NCBI GenBank assembly: GCA_963805705.1
Contig: CAWDVH010000001.1
Location: 2,480,001 to 2,544,000, forward strand
Source of the DNA: CAWDVH01 sp963805705
GTDB taxonomy: Bacteria > Actinomycetota > Actinomycetes > Streptosporangiales > Streptosporangiaceae
Direction: 5' to 3'
Length of the DNA: 64,000 nt
Shown here: positions 15,746-24,053 of the stretch, piece after piece
How positions within the stretch are numbered: the first letter of the stretch is position 1
How the letters are laid out: the number at the start of each line of letters is the position of its first letter
Notes under the pieces: model-generated
Databases searched by the model: none
What the model was told of the DNA's origin: nothing
What the model saw: only the letters and a program-made list of their open reading frames with translations
Program-made: the position numbers and the translations under genes

Positions 15746-16639
15746 CAGCACGAGCTTCCCGCGCACGTGACCGTCTTCGCTGGCGCGGTGCGCCGCCGCG
15801 ATGTCGGCGAGCGGGAAGGTCTGCCCGACCGGGAGCGAGAAGCGCCCGGACTCGATCAGCTCGCCGATCTCGGCGAGCGCATGGACCGCGCGGCCAGCGT
15901 CCCCGCTGCTGAACCTCACCCCGTGCTCCTGCGCGCCACCGAAGTCGGCGATCGTCACGACGTGCCCGGGGCCCCCCGCCAGCTCGATGAGCTCGGGCAG
16001 GACGCCGCTCCCGGCGACGTCAAGCGCGGCGTCGACGCCGTCAGGCGCGAGCGCGCGAACCCGCCCGACGAGGCCCTCGCCGTAGGCGACAGGCTCGGCC
16101 CCCAGCGAGCGAAGGTAGGCGTGGCTGGCCGGACTGGCGGTGCCGATCACGCGCGCGCCGCGCGCCGCGGCGAGCTGAACCGCGGCGCTGCCGACACTGC
16201 CGGAGGCGCCGTTGATGAGCAGCGTGCTGCCGCTCCCGGCGCCGAGCTGGCCGAGCGCGCGCGTGGCCGTCTCGATGGCGGCCGGCAGCGCGGCCGCGCC
16301 GGGGAAGTCAAGCGACGGCGGGATCGGCGCATAGTCGGACAGCACCGCCAGCTCGGCCTGGGCCGCCCCCCCGGCGCAGAAGCCGAACACCCGATCGCCG
16401 GCCGCCACGTCCGCAACGCCCTCGCCGAGCTCATCGACGACCCCCGCCGCCTCGTAGCCCATAGTCTGCGGGAGCTCCCTGTCCATCAGGCCCTTGCGCT
16501 TCTTCCAGTCGCTCGGGTTGACGCCGGCCGCGCGCACCGCAATCCGGACCTGGCCGGGACCCGGATGCGGATCAGGGAGATCCACGATCTCGAGGACCTC
16601 CGGGCCCCCGAACTGGCTGAAACGGACCGCCTTCACCAT
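15728..16639 (-). CDS. NADP-dependent MDR oxidoreductase (quinone-reductase type)
   Basis: The protein has 303 residues. The GroES-like N-terminus (MVKAVRFSQFGGPEVLEI, AAGVNPSDWKKRKG, MGYEAAGVVDELG) is followed by a Rossmann domain with NGASGSVGSAAVQLA. Zinc-ligand cysteines of alcohol dehydrogenases are absent, pointing to the zinc-free quinone oxidoreductase branch. The reaction is probably NADPH-dependent reduction of a quinone or enone. It is convergent with the ArsR remnant. ArsR-type regulators are often paired with such enzymes, so the remnant may once have controlled it. Confidence 0.88.
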   Translation of the reverse strand: MVKAVRFSQFGGPEVLEIVDLPDPHPGPGQVRIAVRAAGVNPSDWKKRKGLMDRELPQTMGYEAAGVVDELGEGVADVAAGDRVFGFCAGGAAQAELAVLSDYAPIPPSLDFPGAAALPAAIETATRALGQLGAGSGSTLLINGASGSVGSAAVQLAAARGARVIGTASPASHAYLRSLGAEPVAYGEGLVGRVRALAPDGVDAALDVAGSGVLPELIELAGGPGHVVTIADFGGAQEHGVRFSSGDAGRAVHALAEIGELIESGRFSLPVGQTFPLADIAAAHRASEDGHVRGKLVLVVGSP

Positions 16640-16649
16640 TCGCTCCGGT

Positions 16650-17633
16650 CTACTTCAGCTGCAGGTAGACGATGCCGCCCAGCCCGACGACGACGCAGTA
16701 GATCGCGAACGGGGTGAGCGTGCGGGTCTGGAAGTAGCGGACGAGGAACCGCACCGACACGTACGCCCCGATACCGGCCAGGATGCTGCCGACCAGGATC
16801 TGCCCGTGGATCCCGTCGCCCAGCGGGCCGGTCAGGTCAGGCGCCTTCAGCACGCCGGCGGCCAGGATCACCGGAGTGGCCAGCAGGAACGCGAATCTGG
16901 CCGCCTCCTCGCGGGACAGGCCGCGGAACATCCCGGCGACGATCGTGACCCCGTCCCGGCTGATTCCCGCCAGCAGCGCGAGGACCTGCGCGGATCCGAT
17001 GACGATGGCCTGCAGGTAGCCGATGGCGGTCAGCCGCTCATCGGACTGCACCGCCTCGGCGATCTCCTGCTGCCGGACTGCCCGGTGCCCGGAGGCGTGC
17101 AGCGCGGAACTGCGCGTGACGCCGCCCTGCGCCAGCTCACGCTCCCGCAGGACCTGCGCGTCCGCCTGCCGTGAGGCCCTGGTCCTGAACCTCTCCCCGG
17201 CGTACAGGATCAGGCCGTTGATGACCAGGAAGATCGCGGCCCGGACCGGCTTGCCGAACAGGACGCGGAACTCGTGGTCGAACACCAGGCCCACCAGGCC
17301 GACCGGGATGGTGGCCAGGATGATCATCCAGGCCAGCTTCTGGTCGGTGGTCTCGATCTGCCAGTGCCGGATCGAGCTGAAGAAGCCCTTGATGATCCGG
17401 ATCCAGTCCCGCCAGAAATAGACCATGATCCCGATGGCCGTCGCGACGTGCAGCCCGACGATGAAGGCCAGGTACGGGGACTTCGGCGCGGCGACATTGA
17501 GGTCACTGGCCCAGCTGCCCCCCACGATCGCCGGGATCAGCACGCTGTGACCAAGGCTGGAAACGGGGAAAAGCTCGGTCACGCCCTGGAGCAGGCCGAC
17601 GACCGCGGCCTCCAGGTAGGTCAGATGCGACAT
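16650..17633 (-). CDS. uppP: Undecaprenyl-diphosphatase
   Basis: This membrane enzyme dephosphorylates undecaprenyl diphosphate to recycle the lipid carrier for peptidoglycan and glycan export, and gives bacitracin resistance. Motifs are LLQGVTELFPVSSLGHSVL near the N-terminus and GISRDGVTIVAGMFRGLSRE later, carrying the BacA/UppP Glu, Ser and Arg active-site residues. The start is set at ATG 17633 (MSHLTYLE, 327 residues) because AAAGG lies 6 nt upstream; an ATG at 17675 adds 14 unconserved residues. Confidence 0.93.
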   Translation of the reverse strand: MSHLTYLEAAVVGLLQGVTELFPVSSLGHSVLIPAIVGGSWASDLNVAAPKSPYLAFIVGLHVATAIGIMVYFWRDWIRIIKGFFSSIRHWQIETTDQKLAWMIILATIPVGLVGLVFDHEFRVLFGKPVRAAIFLVINGLILYAGERFRTRASRQADAQVLRERELAQGGVTRSSALHASGHRAVRQQEIAEAVQSDERLTAIGYLQAIVIGSAQVLALLAGISRDGVTIVAGMFRGLSREEAARFAFLLATPVILAAGVLKAPDLTGPLGDGIHGQILVGSILAGIGAYVSVRFLVRYFQTRTLTPFAIYCVVVGLGGIVYLQLK

Positions 17634-17747
17634 GCCAGCCTTTCGCTCCGCAGGCAGAATCCCCGCCCGTAACAAAGAGATTATTCACGCTGAACGGCTA
17701 GCAGGTGCTTACTCCCGTCAGCTGGCGCCCATGCGCACGGCACGGAC

Positions 17748-17775
17748 GGCCGGGGCCCGGCACCGGGCCCCGGCC
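17748..17775 (-). terminator. Strong hairpin downstream of sdhCAB
   Basis: GGCCGGGGCCCGG and CCGGGCCCCGGCC are perfect 13-nt arms around a 2-nt centre, about 50 bp after the sdhB stop on the minus strand. It is well placed to end the sdhCAB transcript before uppP. Confidence 0.6.
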
Positions 17776-17827
17776 CGCGGGCGGGGCGGGAGGGAGCGGG
17801 GGGCAGGCCGTTTGGCCCGTGGGGTTT

Positions 17828-18616
17828 CTAGCTGTTGCTCGGGCCGGGGACCGCCGGGGTGTCGGCGTGGCCCCGGCGGGAGATCTTGCTGCCCAGCCAG
17901 ACCAGCGGGTCGTACTTGCGGCCGGCCACGCGCTCCTTCATCGGGATCAGCGCATTGTCGGTGATCTTGATGTTCTCGGGGCAGACCTCGGTGCAGCACT
18001 TGGTGATGTTGCAGTAACCGAGGCCGAAGTCGTCCTGGGCGATGTTGCGCCGGTCGGCGGTGTCGGCGGGGTGCATCTCCAGCTCGGCGACCCGCATCAG
18101 GAAGCGGGGGCCGGCGAACTCGCGCTCGTTCTCGGGATGATCACGGATCACGTGGCAGGTGTCCTGGCACAGGAAGCACTCAATGCACTTGCGGAATTCC
18201 TGTGACCGGTTCACGTCCACCTGCTGCATCCGGAACTCGCCGAGCTTGACCGAGGGGTCCGGGGTGAACGACGGGATCTCGCGCGCCTTGGCGTAGTTGA
18301 ATGAGACATCGGTGACCAGGTCCCTGATCACCGGGAAGGTCCGCAGCGGGGTGAGCGTGATCGGCTCGCCCGGCTCGAAGGTCGACATCCGGGTCATGCA
18401 GGCCAGCCGCGGCCGCCCGTTGATCTCCATCGAGCAGGAGCCGCACTTGCCCGCCTTGCAGTTCCAGCGCACGGCCAGGTCACCGGCCTGGGTCGCCTGC
18501 AGCCGGTGCAGGATGTCCAGGACGACCTCGCCCTCGTTGGCCTCGACCTGGTAGTCGGTCAGCTCGCCCCGCCCGCCGTCCCCTCGCCAGATCTTGAGCG
18601 TTACCTTCTCGCCCAT
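17828..18616 (-). CDS. sdhB: Succinate dehydrogenase iron-sulfur subunit
   Basis: It carries electrons from SdhA to the membrane quinone. The protein has 262 residues, with a 2Fe-2S site CKAGKCGSC plus a downstream Cys (LACM), a 4Fe-4S site CIECFLCQDTC and a third group KCCTEVCP. This matches the actinobacterial Sdh1-type enzyme (Mycobacterium Rv0247c-Rv0249c arrangement). The ATG overlaps the sdhA stop (TGATG), indicating translational coupling. The gene order is sdhC-sdhA-sdhB. Confidence 0.96.
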   Translation of the reverse strand: MGEKVTLKIWRGDGGRGELTDYQVEANEGEVVLDILHRLQATQAGDLAVRWNCKAGKCGSCSMEINGRPRLACMTRMSTFEPGEPITLTPLRTFPVIRDLVTDVSFNYAKAREIPSFTPDPSVKLGEFRMQQVDVNRSQEFRKCIECFLCQDTCHVIRDHPENEREFAGPRFLMRVAELEMHPADTADRRNIAQDDFGLGYCNITKCCTEVCPENIKITDNALIPMKERVAGRKYDPLVWLGSKISRRGHADTPAVPGPSNS

Positions 18617-20514
18617 CAGCTTGTCTCCTCCGGCGCGGCGGGCAGTTCGGATTCAGTCATGTACTTCTTCAGCTCGTCCCGTTCAAACAGGGCGAGCAGG
18701 TCAGGGCGCATCGGGGCCATCGGCTGCTGCGTGAGCGACACCCGGTCGCCGTCCAGCGTGCAGATCAGGTTGACCTTGCGCCATTCCGGCGACATGCCGG
18801 GGAAGTCGTCGCGGGTGTGCCCGCCGCGGCTCTCCTGGCGCTCCAGCGCGGCCTGCGCCACGCAGTCGGCGATCAGCATGATGTTGCGCAGGTCCAGGGC
18901 CAGGTGCCAGCCAGGGTTGTAGGCCGCGCCGCCCTCAGCGCTGACCTTGACGGCCCGCTCGCGCAGCTTCTCCAGCTCCGCGATCGCCGTCTTGATCTCG
19001 TCCTCGCGCCTGATGATGCCCACCAGGTCGCTCATGGTCTGCTGGACCTCCGCGTGCACCGTGTACGGGTTCTCGCCGCCGGCCCGCTCCAGCGGCGCGA
19101 TCGCCTCGGCCTCGGCCGCCGCGAGCGCGGCGTCGGTGGCGGCCGGCCGCGAGCCGTCCGCGTCCAGGGAGTCCAGGTACTGCACCGCGCCCATCCCGGC
19201 CCGGCGGCCGAAGACCAGCAGGTCGGACAGCGAGTTGCCGCCCAGCCGGTTCGACCCGTGCATGCCGCCCGACACCTCGCCCGCCGCGAACAGGCCCGGC
19301 ACGCTGGAGGCCGCCGTGTCCGGATCGACCTCCACCCCGCCCATCACGTAGTGCTGGGCCGGGCCGACCTCCATCGGCTCCTTGGTGATGTCCACGTCGG
19401 CCAGCTCCTTGAACTGGTGGTACATGGACGGCAGGCGGCGCAGGATCTCCTCGGCCGGGCGCCGGGACGCGATGTCCAGGAACACGCCGCCGTGCGGCGA
19501 GCCACGACCCGCCTTGACCTCGGCGTTGTTCGCGCGGGCCACCTCGTCACGGGGCAGCAGCTCGGGCGGCCGCCGGTTGTGGTCCGGGTCGGTGTACCAG
19601 CGGTCGGCCTCTTCCTCGGTGTCCGCGTACTGGGCCCGGAACACATCCGGCACGTACCCGAACATGAACCGCTTGCCCTCGGAATTGCGCAGCACCCCGC
19701 CGTCGCCGCGCACCGACTCGGTGACCAGCAGGCCGCGCACCGACAGCGGCCAGACCATGTGCGTCGGGTGGAACTGGACGAACTCCATGTTCAGCAGTTT
19801 GGCGCCGGCCAGCAGCGCCAGCGCGTGGCCGTCCCCGGTGTACTCCCAGGAGTTGGAGCTGACCGCGAAGGTCTTGCCGATGCCGCCGGTGGCCAGGATC
19901 ACCGTGGGCGCCTCGAACAGGACGAACTTCCCGTTCTCCCTGATGTAGGCGAACGCGCCGGCGATCCGCTCTCCGTCCTTGACCAGCCGCGTGACGGTGG
20001 TCTCGGCGAAGACCTTGATCATGGCCTCCGGATCGCCGTGCTCGACCGCGTCCTCCTGCTGCAGGGCCACCACCTTCTGCTGCAGGGTGCGGATCATCTC
20101 CAGCCCGGTCCGGTCACCCACGTGCGCCAGCCGCGGGTACTCATGGCCGCCGAAGTTGCGCTGGCTGATCTTCCCGTCCGGGGTGCGGTCGAACAATGCC
20201 CCCCACGCCTCCAGCTCCCAGACCCGGTCGGGAGCCTCCTTGGCGTGCAGCTCGGCCATCCGCCAGTTGTTGAGGAACTTGCCGCCGCGCATCGTGTCGC
20301 GGAAGTGGACCTGCCAGTTGTCGCGGGGGTTCGCGTTGCCCATGGCGGCGGCGCAGCCGCCCTCGGCCATGACGGTGTGCGCCTTGCCGAACAGGGACTT
20401 GGAGATGACCGCGGTCTTCTTCCCGGCCTGCCGCGCCTCGATCGCCGCCCGCAGCCCGGAGCCGCCCGCACCGACCACCACGACGTCGTATCCGAGCCGC
20501 TCGATGTCAGTCAT
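18616..20514 (-). CDS. sdhA: Succinate dehydrogenase flavoprotein subunit
   Basis: It oxidises succinate to fumarate with covalently bound FAD. The protein has 632 residues, with dinucleotide fold VVVVGAGGSGLRAAIEA, the HTVMAEGGCAAAMGN segment and VQFHPTHMVWP. The substrate-domain motif is GGVFLDIASRRPAEEI, and GLFAAGEVSGGMHGSNRLGG lies near the FAD site. The length and the sequence fit the Rv0248c-like class. It lies between sdhC (27 nt upstream) and sdhB. Confidence 0.96.
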   Translation of the reverse strand: MTDIERLGYDVVVVGAGGSGLRAAIEARQAGKKTAVISKSLFGKAHTVMAEGGCAAAMGNANPRDNWQVHFRDTMRGGKFLNNWRMAELHAKEAPDRVWELEAWGALFDRTPDGKISQRNFGGHEYPRLAHVGDRTGLEMIRTLQQKVVALQQEDAVEHGDPEAMIKVFAETTVTRLVKDGERIAGAFAYIRENGKFVLFEAPTVILATGGIGKTFAVSSNSWEYTGDGHALALLAGAKLLNMEFVQFHPTHMVWPLSVRGLLVTESVRGDGGVLRNSEGKRFMFGYVPDVFRAQYADTEEEADRWYTDPDHNRRPPELLPRDEVARANNAEVKAGRGSPHGGVFLDIASRRPAEEILRRLPSMYHQFKELADVDITKEPMEVGPAQHYVMGGVEVDPDTAASSVPGLFAAGEVSGGMHGSNRLGGNSLSDLLVFGRRAGMGAVQYLDSLDADGSRPAATDAALAAAEAEAIAPLERAGGENPYTVHAEVQQTMSDLVGIIRREDEIKTAIAELEKLRERAVKVSAEGGAAYNPGWHLALDLRNIMLIADCVAQAALERQESRGGHTRDDFPGMSPEWRKVNLICTLDGDRVSLTQQPMAPMRPDLLALFERDELKKYMTESELPAAPEETS

Positions 20515-20541
20515 GCCTGTGCCTGCCTAGTTTCTGCCTGC

Positions 20542-21348
20542 CTAGTTGAAGAACCTGAAGTCGCTGATCGCCCCGCTGGCCAGGAGCAGGACGTAGAGAT
20601 CGGCCAGCATCAGCGTGCCCAGCGTGGTCCACGCGAGCTGCATGTGCCGCGTGTTGAGCTTGGAAACCTGGGTCCATATCCAGTACCGGACCGGGTGCTT
20701 GGAGAAATGCTTGAGCCGGCCCCCGGTGATATGCCGGCAGGAATGGCAGGACAGCGTGTACGCCCACAGCAGCACCACGTTGACGAGCAAGATCAGGGTG
20801 CCGATACCGAACCCGAAACTGCCGTTCGGGCCGCGGAAGGCCTGAATCACGTCATAGGTATTCAGCAGCGAGACCAGGATCACCAGGTAGAAGAAGAAGC
20901 GGTGCAGGTTCTGCATGATCAGCGGGAACCGGGTCTCGCCCGAATAGCTGGCGTGCGGCTCGCGCACCGCGCAAGCGGCCGGCGCGCGCCAGAAGGCCCG
21001 GTAGTAGGCCCTGCGGTAGTAGTAGCAGGTGAGCCGGAAGCCGAGCACGAACGGCAGTGACACCACGGCGTAGGGAATGATCGGCGGCACGTTGCCGAAC
21101 CACTGGCCCAGGCTGCTCGACCCGGGGGCGCACTCGCCGCTGACGCACGGCGAGTAGAACGGCGTCAGGTAGTGGTATCGCGGCACCCAGTACCACCGGC
21201 CAAGAAAGACGTGCACGGTCGCGTACGTGACCCAGATGGTCAGCAGCACCGCGGTGAGAGCCGGTGCCCGCCACCAGGGATCGGTGCGCAGCGTCTTTGC
21301 CGAGATCTGCGCCCGTGTCTTGGCCGGCGCCTCTGTTGCCTGCGTCAT
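20542..21348 (-). CDS. sdhC: Succinate dehydrogenase membrane anchor/cytochrome b subunit
   Basis: The protein has 268 residues and about five membrane helices. Histidines suited to haem binding are in MQNLHRFFFYLVIL and TLSCHSCRHITGG. It matches the single large anchor of the actinobacterial Rv0249c type rather than separate SdhC and SdhD. It is first in the sdhCAB operon. An extracytoplasmic loop holds a Cys pair (SPCVSGECAPG). The divergent side (21349-21532) probably holds the operon promoter, but no unambiguous -35/-10 was found. Confidence 0.88.
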   Translation of the reverse strand: MTQATEAPAKTRAQISAKTLRTDPWWRAPALTAVLLTIWVTYATVHVFLGRWYWVPRYHYLTPFYSPCVSGECAPGSSSLGQWFGNVPPIIPYAVVSLPFVLGFRLTCYYYRRAYYRAFWRAPAACAVREPHASYSGETRFPLIMQNLHRFFFYLVILVSLLNTYDVIQAFRGPNGSFGFGIGTLILLVNVVLLWAYTLSCHSCRHITGGRLKHFSKHPVRYWIWTQVSKLNTRHMQLAWTTLGTLMLADLYVLLLASGAISDFRFFN

Positions 21349-21532
21349 CTTCGACGTCTCCGCCCTGGAACTGACTGGGGTCGCTCCGTGTGCTAACGCC
21401 GACGCGTGCTCACGTTGCGGTCAGAACCCTATTCCACTGAATACCACCTCAGGGCCGCGGGGCGGGCCAGCCGGAGTGTGACTCTCACTACACTTCGCCG
21501 CTGAAGTCCCCGCCCCGCCGTCCAGTCGCCGG

Positions 21533-22778
21533 TCATCGCGGCGGGAGAACCTCCGTGGCCAGGTAGGCGGCCTGGTCGTCGTTGTGGTGCCGGCTGGTCA
21601 GCGCGACCACGTCGAGCCGTCCCGCCGACGCGCTGATGTACACCCGCACCAGCCTGGTCGTGCCGGCTAGCAGGGGCACCCGCCGGACGGCCCCGAACTT
21701 CGTGGCTGCCTGGTTCGAGCGGCGGACGAACAGGGCCGGGCGGGAGCCGTCGCCGTCGAACCAGGCCACCCACAGGCGCCCGCTCGTGTCGGCGGTGATC
21801 GCCGATCCGGCCACGCTCGGGCCGCTGGCGCTGAAGGTGGCCATCGTGCGTGCCGTCGCGGAGCCCAGCTTGATCAGCTTCAGCGCGCGGAAGTCCGGAT
21901 AGCCGCTGCCGTACAGCACGTAGACACCGGACCGCCCGCGGCCGCGCGAGGTGGTAGCGACGCGCTGTTCGATCGGGAAGACCAGGCCGCGGTGACGCGA
22001 TCCGGGCAGGAGCCGGGCGGGGCCGGCGCGTTCCGGCGGCCGTCAGCGGCCGGGCGAAGATGCCCTGGCTGCCGGAGATGAGCGACATGTACGTCGCCCA
22101 TGCCTGCCCCGTCTTGCCGTTCACGCCAATCCCGGCCTCATCGAGGCAGCACTTGCTTCCCGGCCCGACCAGTACCTCGGGGTGCCCGACATGGTCCACC
22201 AGCAGCACACCGCCGCCCGTGGCCAGCCAGGGCGTGCCATCGGGGCCGGTGGCCGCGGCCTGGGCCGCGCCTTCGGCGACCCCGACGGGCGGAGTGACAA
22301 CCGCGGGGGAGAGCTTCCAGGAGCCGCCCGAGCGCGGCCGCGTGGCCTCGTAGGTGCCTTCGGCCCGGCCCGAGATCAGGCCGTAGAAGAAGGCATCGAG
22401 ACCAGAGGGCGTGGCCGTGCCGTCCGGGTCCTGCGCCAGCTGGATGCCGGACGCCACCGTCACCGCCGAGCCGACGGTGCCGCTGGCACGGATCGGGGTA
22501 TCCATGATGCGAGATGGCGCCGTCCCCTTCTGCCACAGGACATGCAGGACGCCGTCACTGCCGCGCACCAGCCCGATCTCCGGGTCGAGCGCGTCGACCC
22601 ACGGGGTGGTGACCCGCGTCCAGTGGCCAGGCCGGATGGCTGATGCCGCGATGGACGCCGTAGTACCGGCCGAGACGGCCGTCCGGGCGCTGGCGGGGGC
22701 CGATGCGGCGCCGAGGGACGCCGCCAGCGTGCCGGCGGCGAGGACCGAGAAAGGCAGGGTAAACCGCTTCCGAAACAT
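21533..22778 (-). pseudogene. Secreted beta-propeller-like protein, frameshifted
   Basis: The first part (from ATG 22778) has a signal peptide (RKRFTLPFSVLAAGTLAAS ... ASA) and propeller-like strands: GVLHVLWQKG and GTPWLATGGG, up to FARPLTAAGT near 22035. Beyond that the frame turns into Arg/Pro-rich sequence. The sensible continuation (ARLLPGSRHRGLVFPIEQRV, then VYVLYGSGYPDFRALKL and GRLWVAWFDGDG) is in the next frame and ends with a stop at 21533. One surplus base around 22030-22036 explains it. The strands recall sialidase/BNR repeats, but no catalytic assignment is possible. About 415 residues if repaired. Confidence 0.75.
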
Positions 22779-22878
22779 GGATTCTCCCGTGTGAGTCGTT
22801 CCCCCCGGATGGCAGAAACCGTAACTTCGCCGAGTAGATCTGCCTATGGCTATTGCGGGAAATCAGAAACGCTGCCCT

Positions 22879-22930
22879 TTAGTGCAGCCCCTTAGTGCAA
22901 CTCTTTAGCGCAGCTCTTTAGCGCGGTTCG
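22879..22930. repeat. 13-bp tandem repeat after the P1-peptidase gene
   Basis: Four units start at 22879, 22892, 22905 and 22918, each opening with TTAGTGCA or TTAGCGC. A fifth TTAGCGG at 22941 is the stop codon (TAA on the minus strand) of the peptidase gene. The array thus repeats the stop-codon context of the adjacent gene. Confidence 0.8.
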
Positions 22931-22940
22931 CCGGATACAG

Positions 22941-24053
22941 TTAGCGGCCAGATGGCACGGCTCGCAGTGGCACGGCGTACCGGACGCGCTGCCGGAACCC
23001 GGTCGTCGTCTCCGCCATGAACAGCGAGTTCAGGATGGCTTCCTCGGTGCTGTCCATCGCGGCCACGAAGAGCGGGTCCAGGTCGGCGTCTGGCAGCGGA
23101 CGGCCCTGGGTGCCGTCGTGCCTAGCGACCGAGAAGGCGAGCGCGTAGTCCCCGCTGGAGCCTTCGAACGCAGAGCCGGTCCTGGCCATGCTGAAGATCG
23201 CGCGCCGGGCGATCCGGGTCAGTTGCCGCGCATCGAGCGGAGCGTCCGTGGCCAGAACGATGACGCACGAATTCCCCCGCGGCCCGGCTCCCTGGTCAGT
23301 TTCCTGCTGGTCACCCCCATGCAGGTCAGCTGCTTCCTGATCAGGAACGCCCAGCCCGGCCGCAGCCAGGACCGCACGGGCCGGTACCGGCACTCCGCGT
23401 ACGGTCAGGGTGCCGCCAAAGTTCGCCTGCGTCAGGGCGCCGAGAATGACGTTCCGGTCGCCGCACTGCGCTATCCGTGAGGCGGTGCCGATGCCCGCCT
23501 TGTATCCGAGCGCGGCCGTCCCCGTGCCCGCGCCGACCGCGCCTTCGGCGACCGGGCCTGCCGTCGCGCCGCGCAGGGCAGCGAGCACATGCTCCTGCGT
23601 CACCGGGCGCCGCCACATGTCCGACAGGAATCCGTCATTGGTCTCGGCCACGACGGGATTGACCGTGCCCAGCTCCTCGTTTCCCGGCAGGGCGTGCATG
23701 TAGGTGAGCAGCGCGTCCGCCGCCAGGAACGTGGCGAGCGTAGCGGTGAGCACGATCGGGGTCTCGATCACGCCAAGCTCGCTGACCTGCGTGACTCCGA
23801 CCATCTTCCCGAAGCCGTTACCGACGAAGATCCCGGCCGGATGCGTCTGCGGGCCCCGGAGCCGCTCAGGGACGATCGCGGTCACGCCGGTCCGGATGTC
23901 GCTGCCCGCCACGATCGTGGTGTGCCCGACCAGGACGCCGGGCACGTCAGTGATCGCGTTGTGCCGGCCAGCCGGCAGCTGGCCAACCGCGACGCCGAGA
24001 TCGGCCGCTCGTGCCCGCCTCCCGCCAGCTGGCCCGCGGCCGTCAGCTGGCAC
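22941..24053 (-). CDS. P1-family aminopeptidase (DmpA/L-aminopeptidase-D-esterase type)
   Basis: Family S58/P1 enzymes are autoprocessed Ntn-like hydrolases that release N-terminal residues or beta-peptides. The protein has 370 residues. NAITDVPGVLVGHTTI near the N-terminus is the family hallmark; PRGNSCVIVLATDAPL contains the Asn-Ser site where cleavage would free the nucleophilic Ser. The first 20 residues are Gly/Arg-rich, so a later start is possible. It overlaps the 3' end of the S9 peptidase gene by 11 nt, suggesting a two-peptidase operon. Confidence 0.88.
   Translation of the reverse strand: MPADGRGPAGGRRARAADLGVAVGQLPAGRHNAITDVPGVLVGHTTIVAGSDIRTGVTAIVPERLRGPQTHPAGIFVGNGFGKMVGVTQVSELGVIETPIVLTATLATFLAADALLTYMHALPGNEELGTVNPVVAETNDGFLSDMWRRPVTQEHVLAALRGATAGPVAEGAVGAGTGTAALGYKAGIGTASRIAQCGDRNVILGALTQANFGGTLTVRGVPVPARAVLAAAGLGVPDQEAADLHGGDQQETDQGAGPRGNSCVIVLATDAPLDARQLTRIARRAIFSMARTGSAFEGSSGDYALAFSVARHDGTQGRPLPDADLDPLFVAAMDSTEEAILNSLFMAETTTGFRQRVRYAVPLRAVPSGR

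Noticed and set aside
18817..21060. 747-codon plus-strand frame
   Set aside because: It is antisense to sdhA and sdhC and has no recognisable domain.
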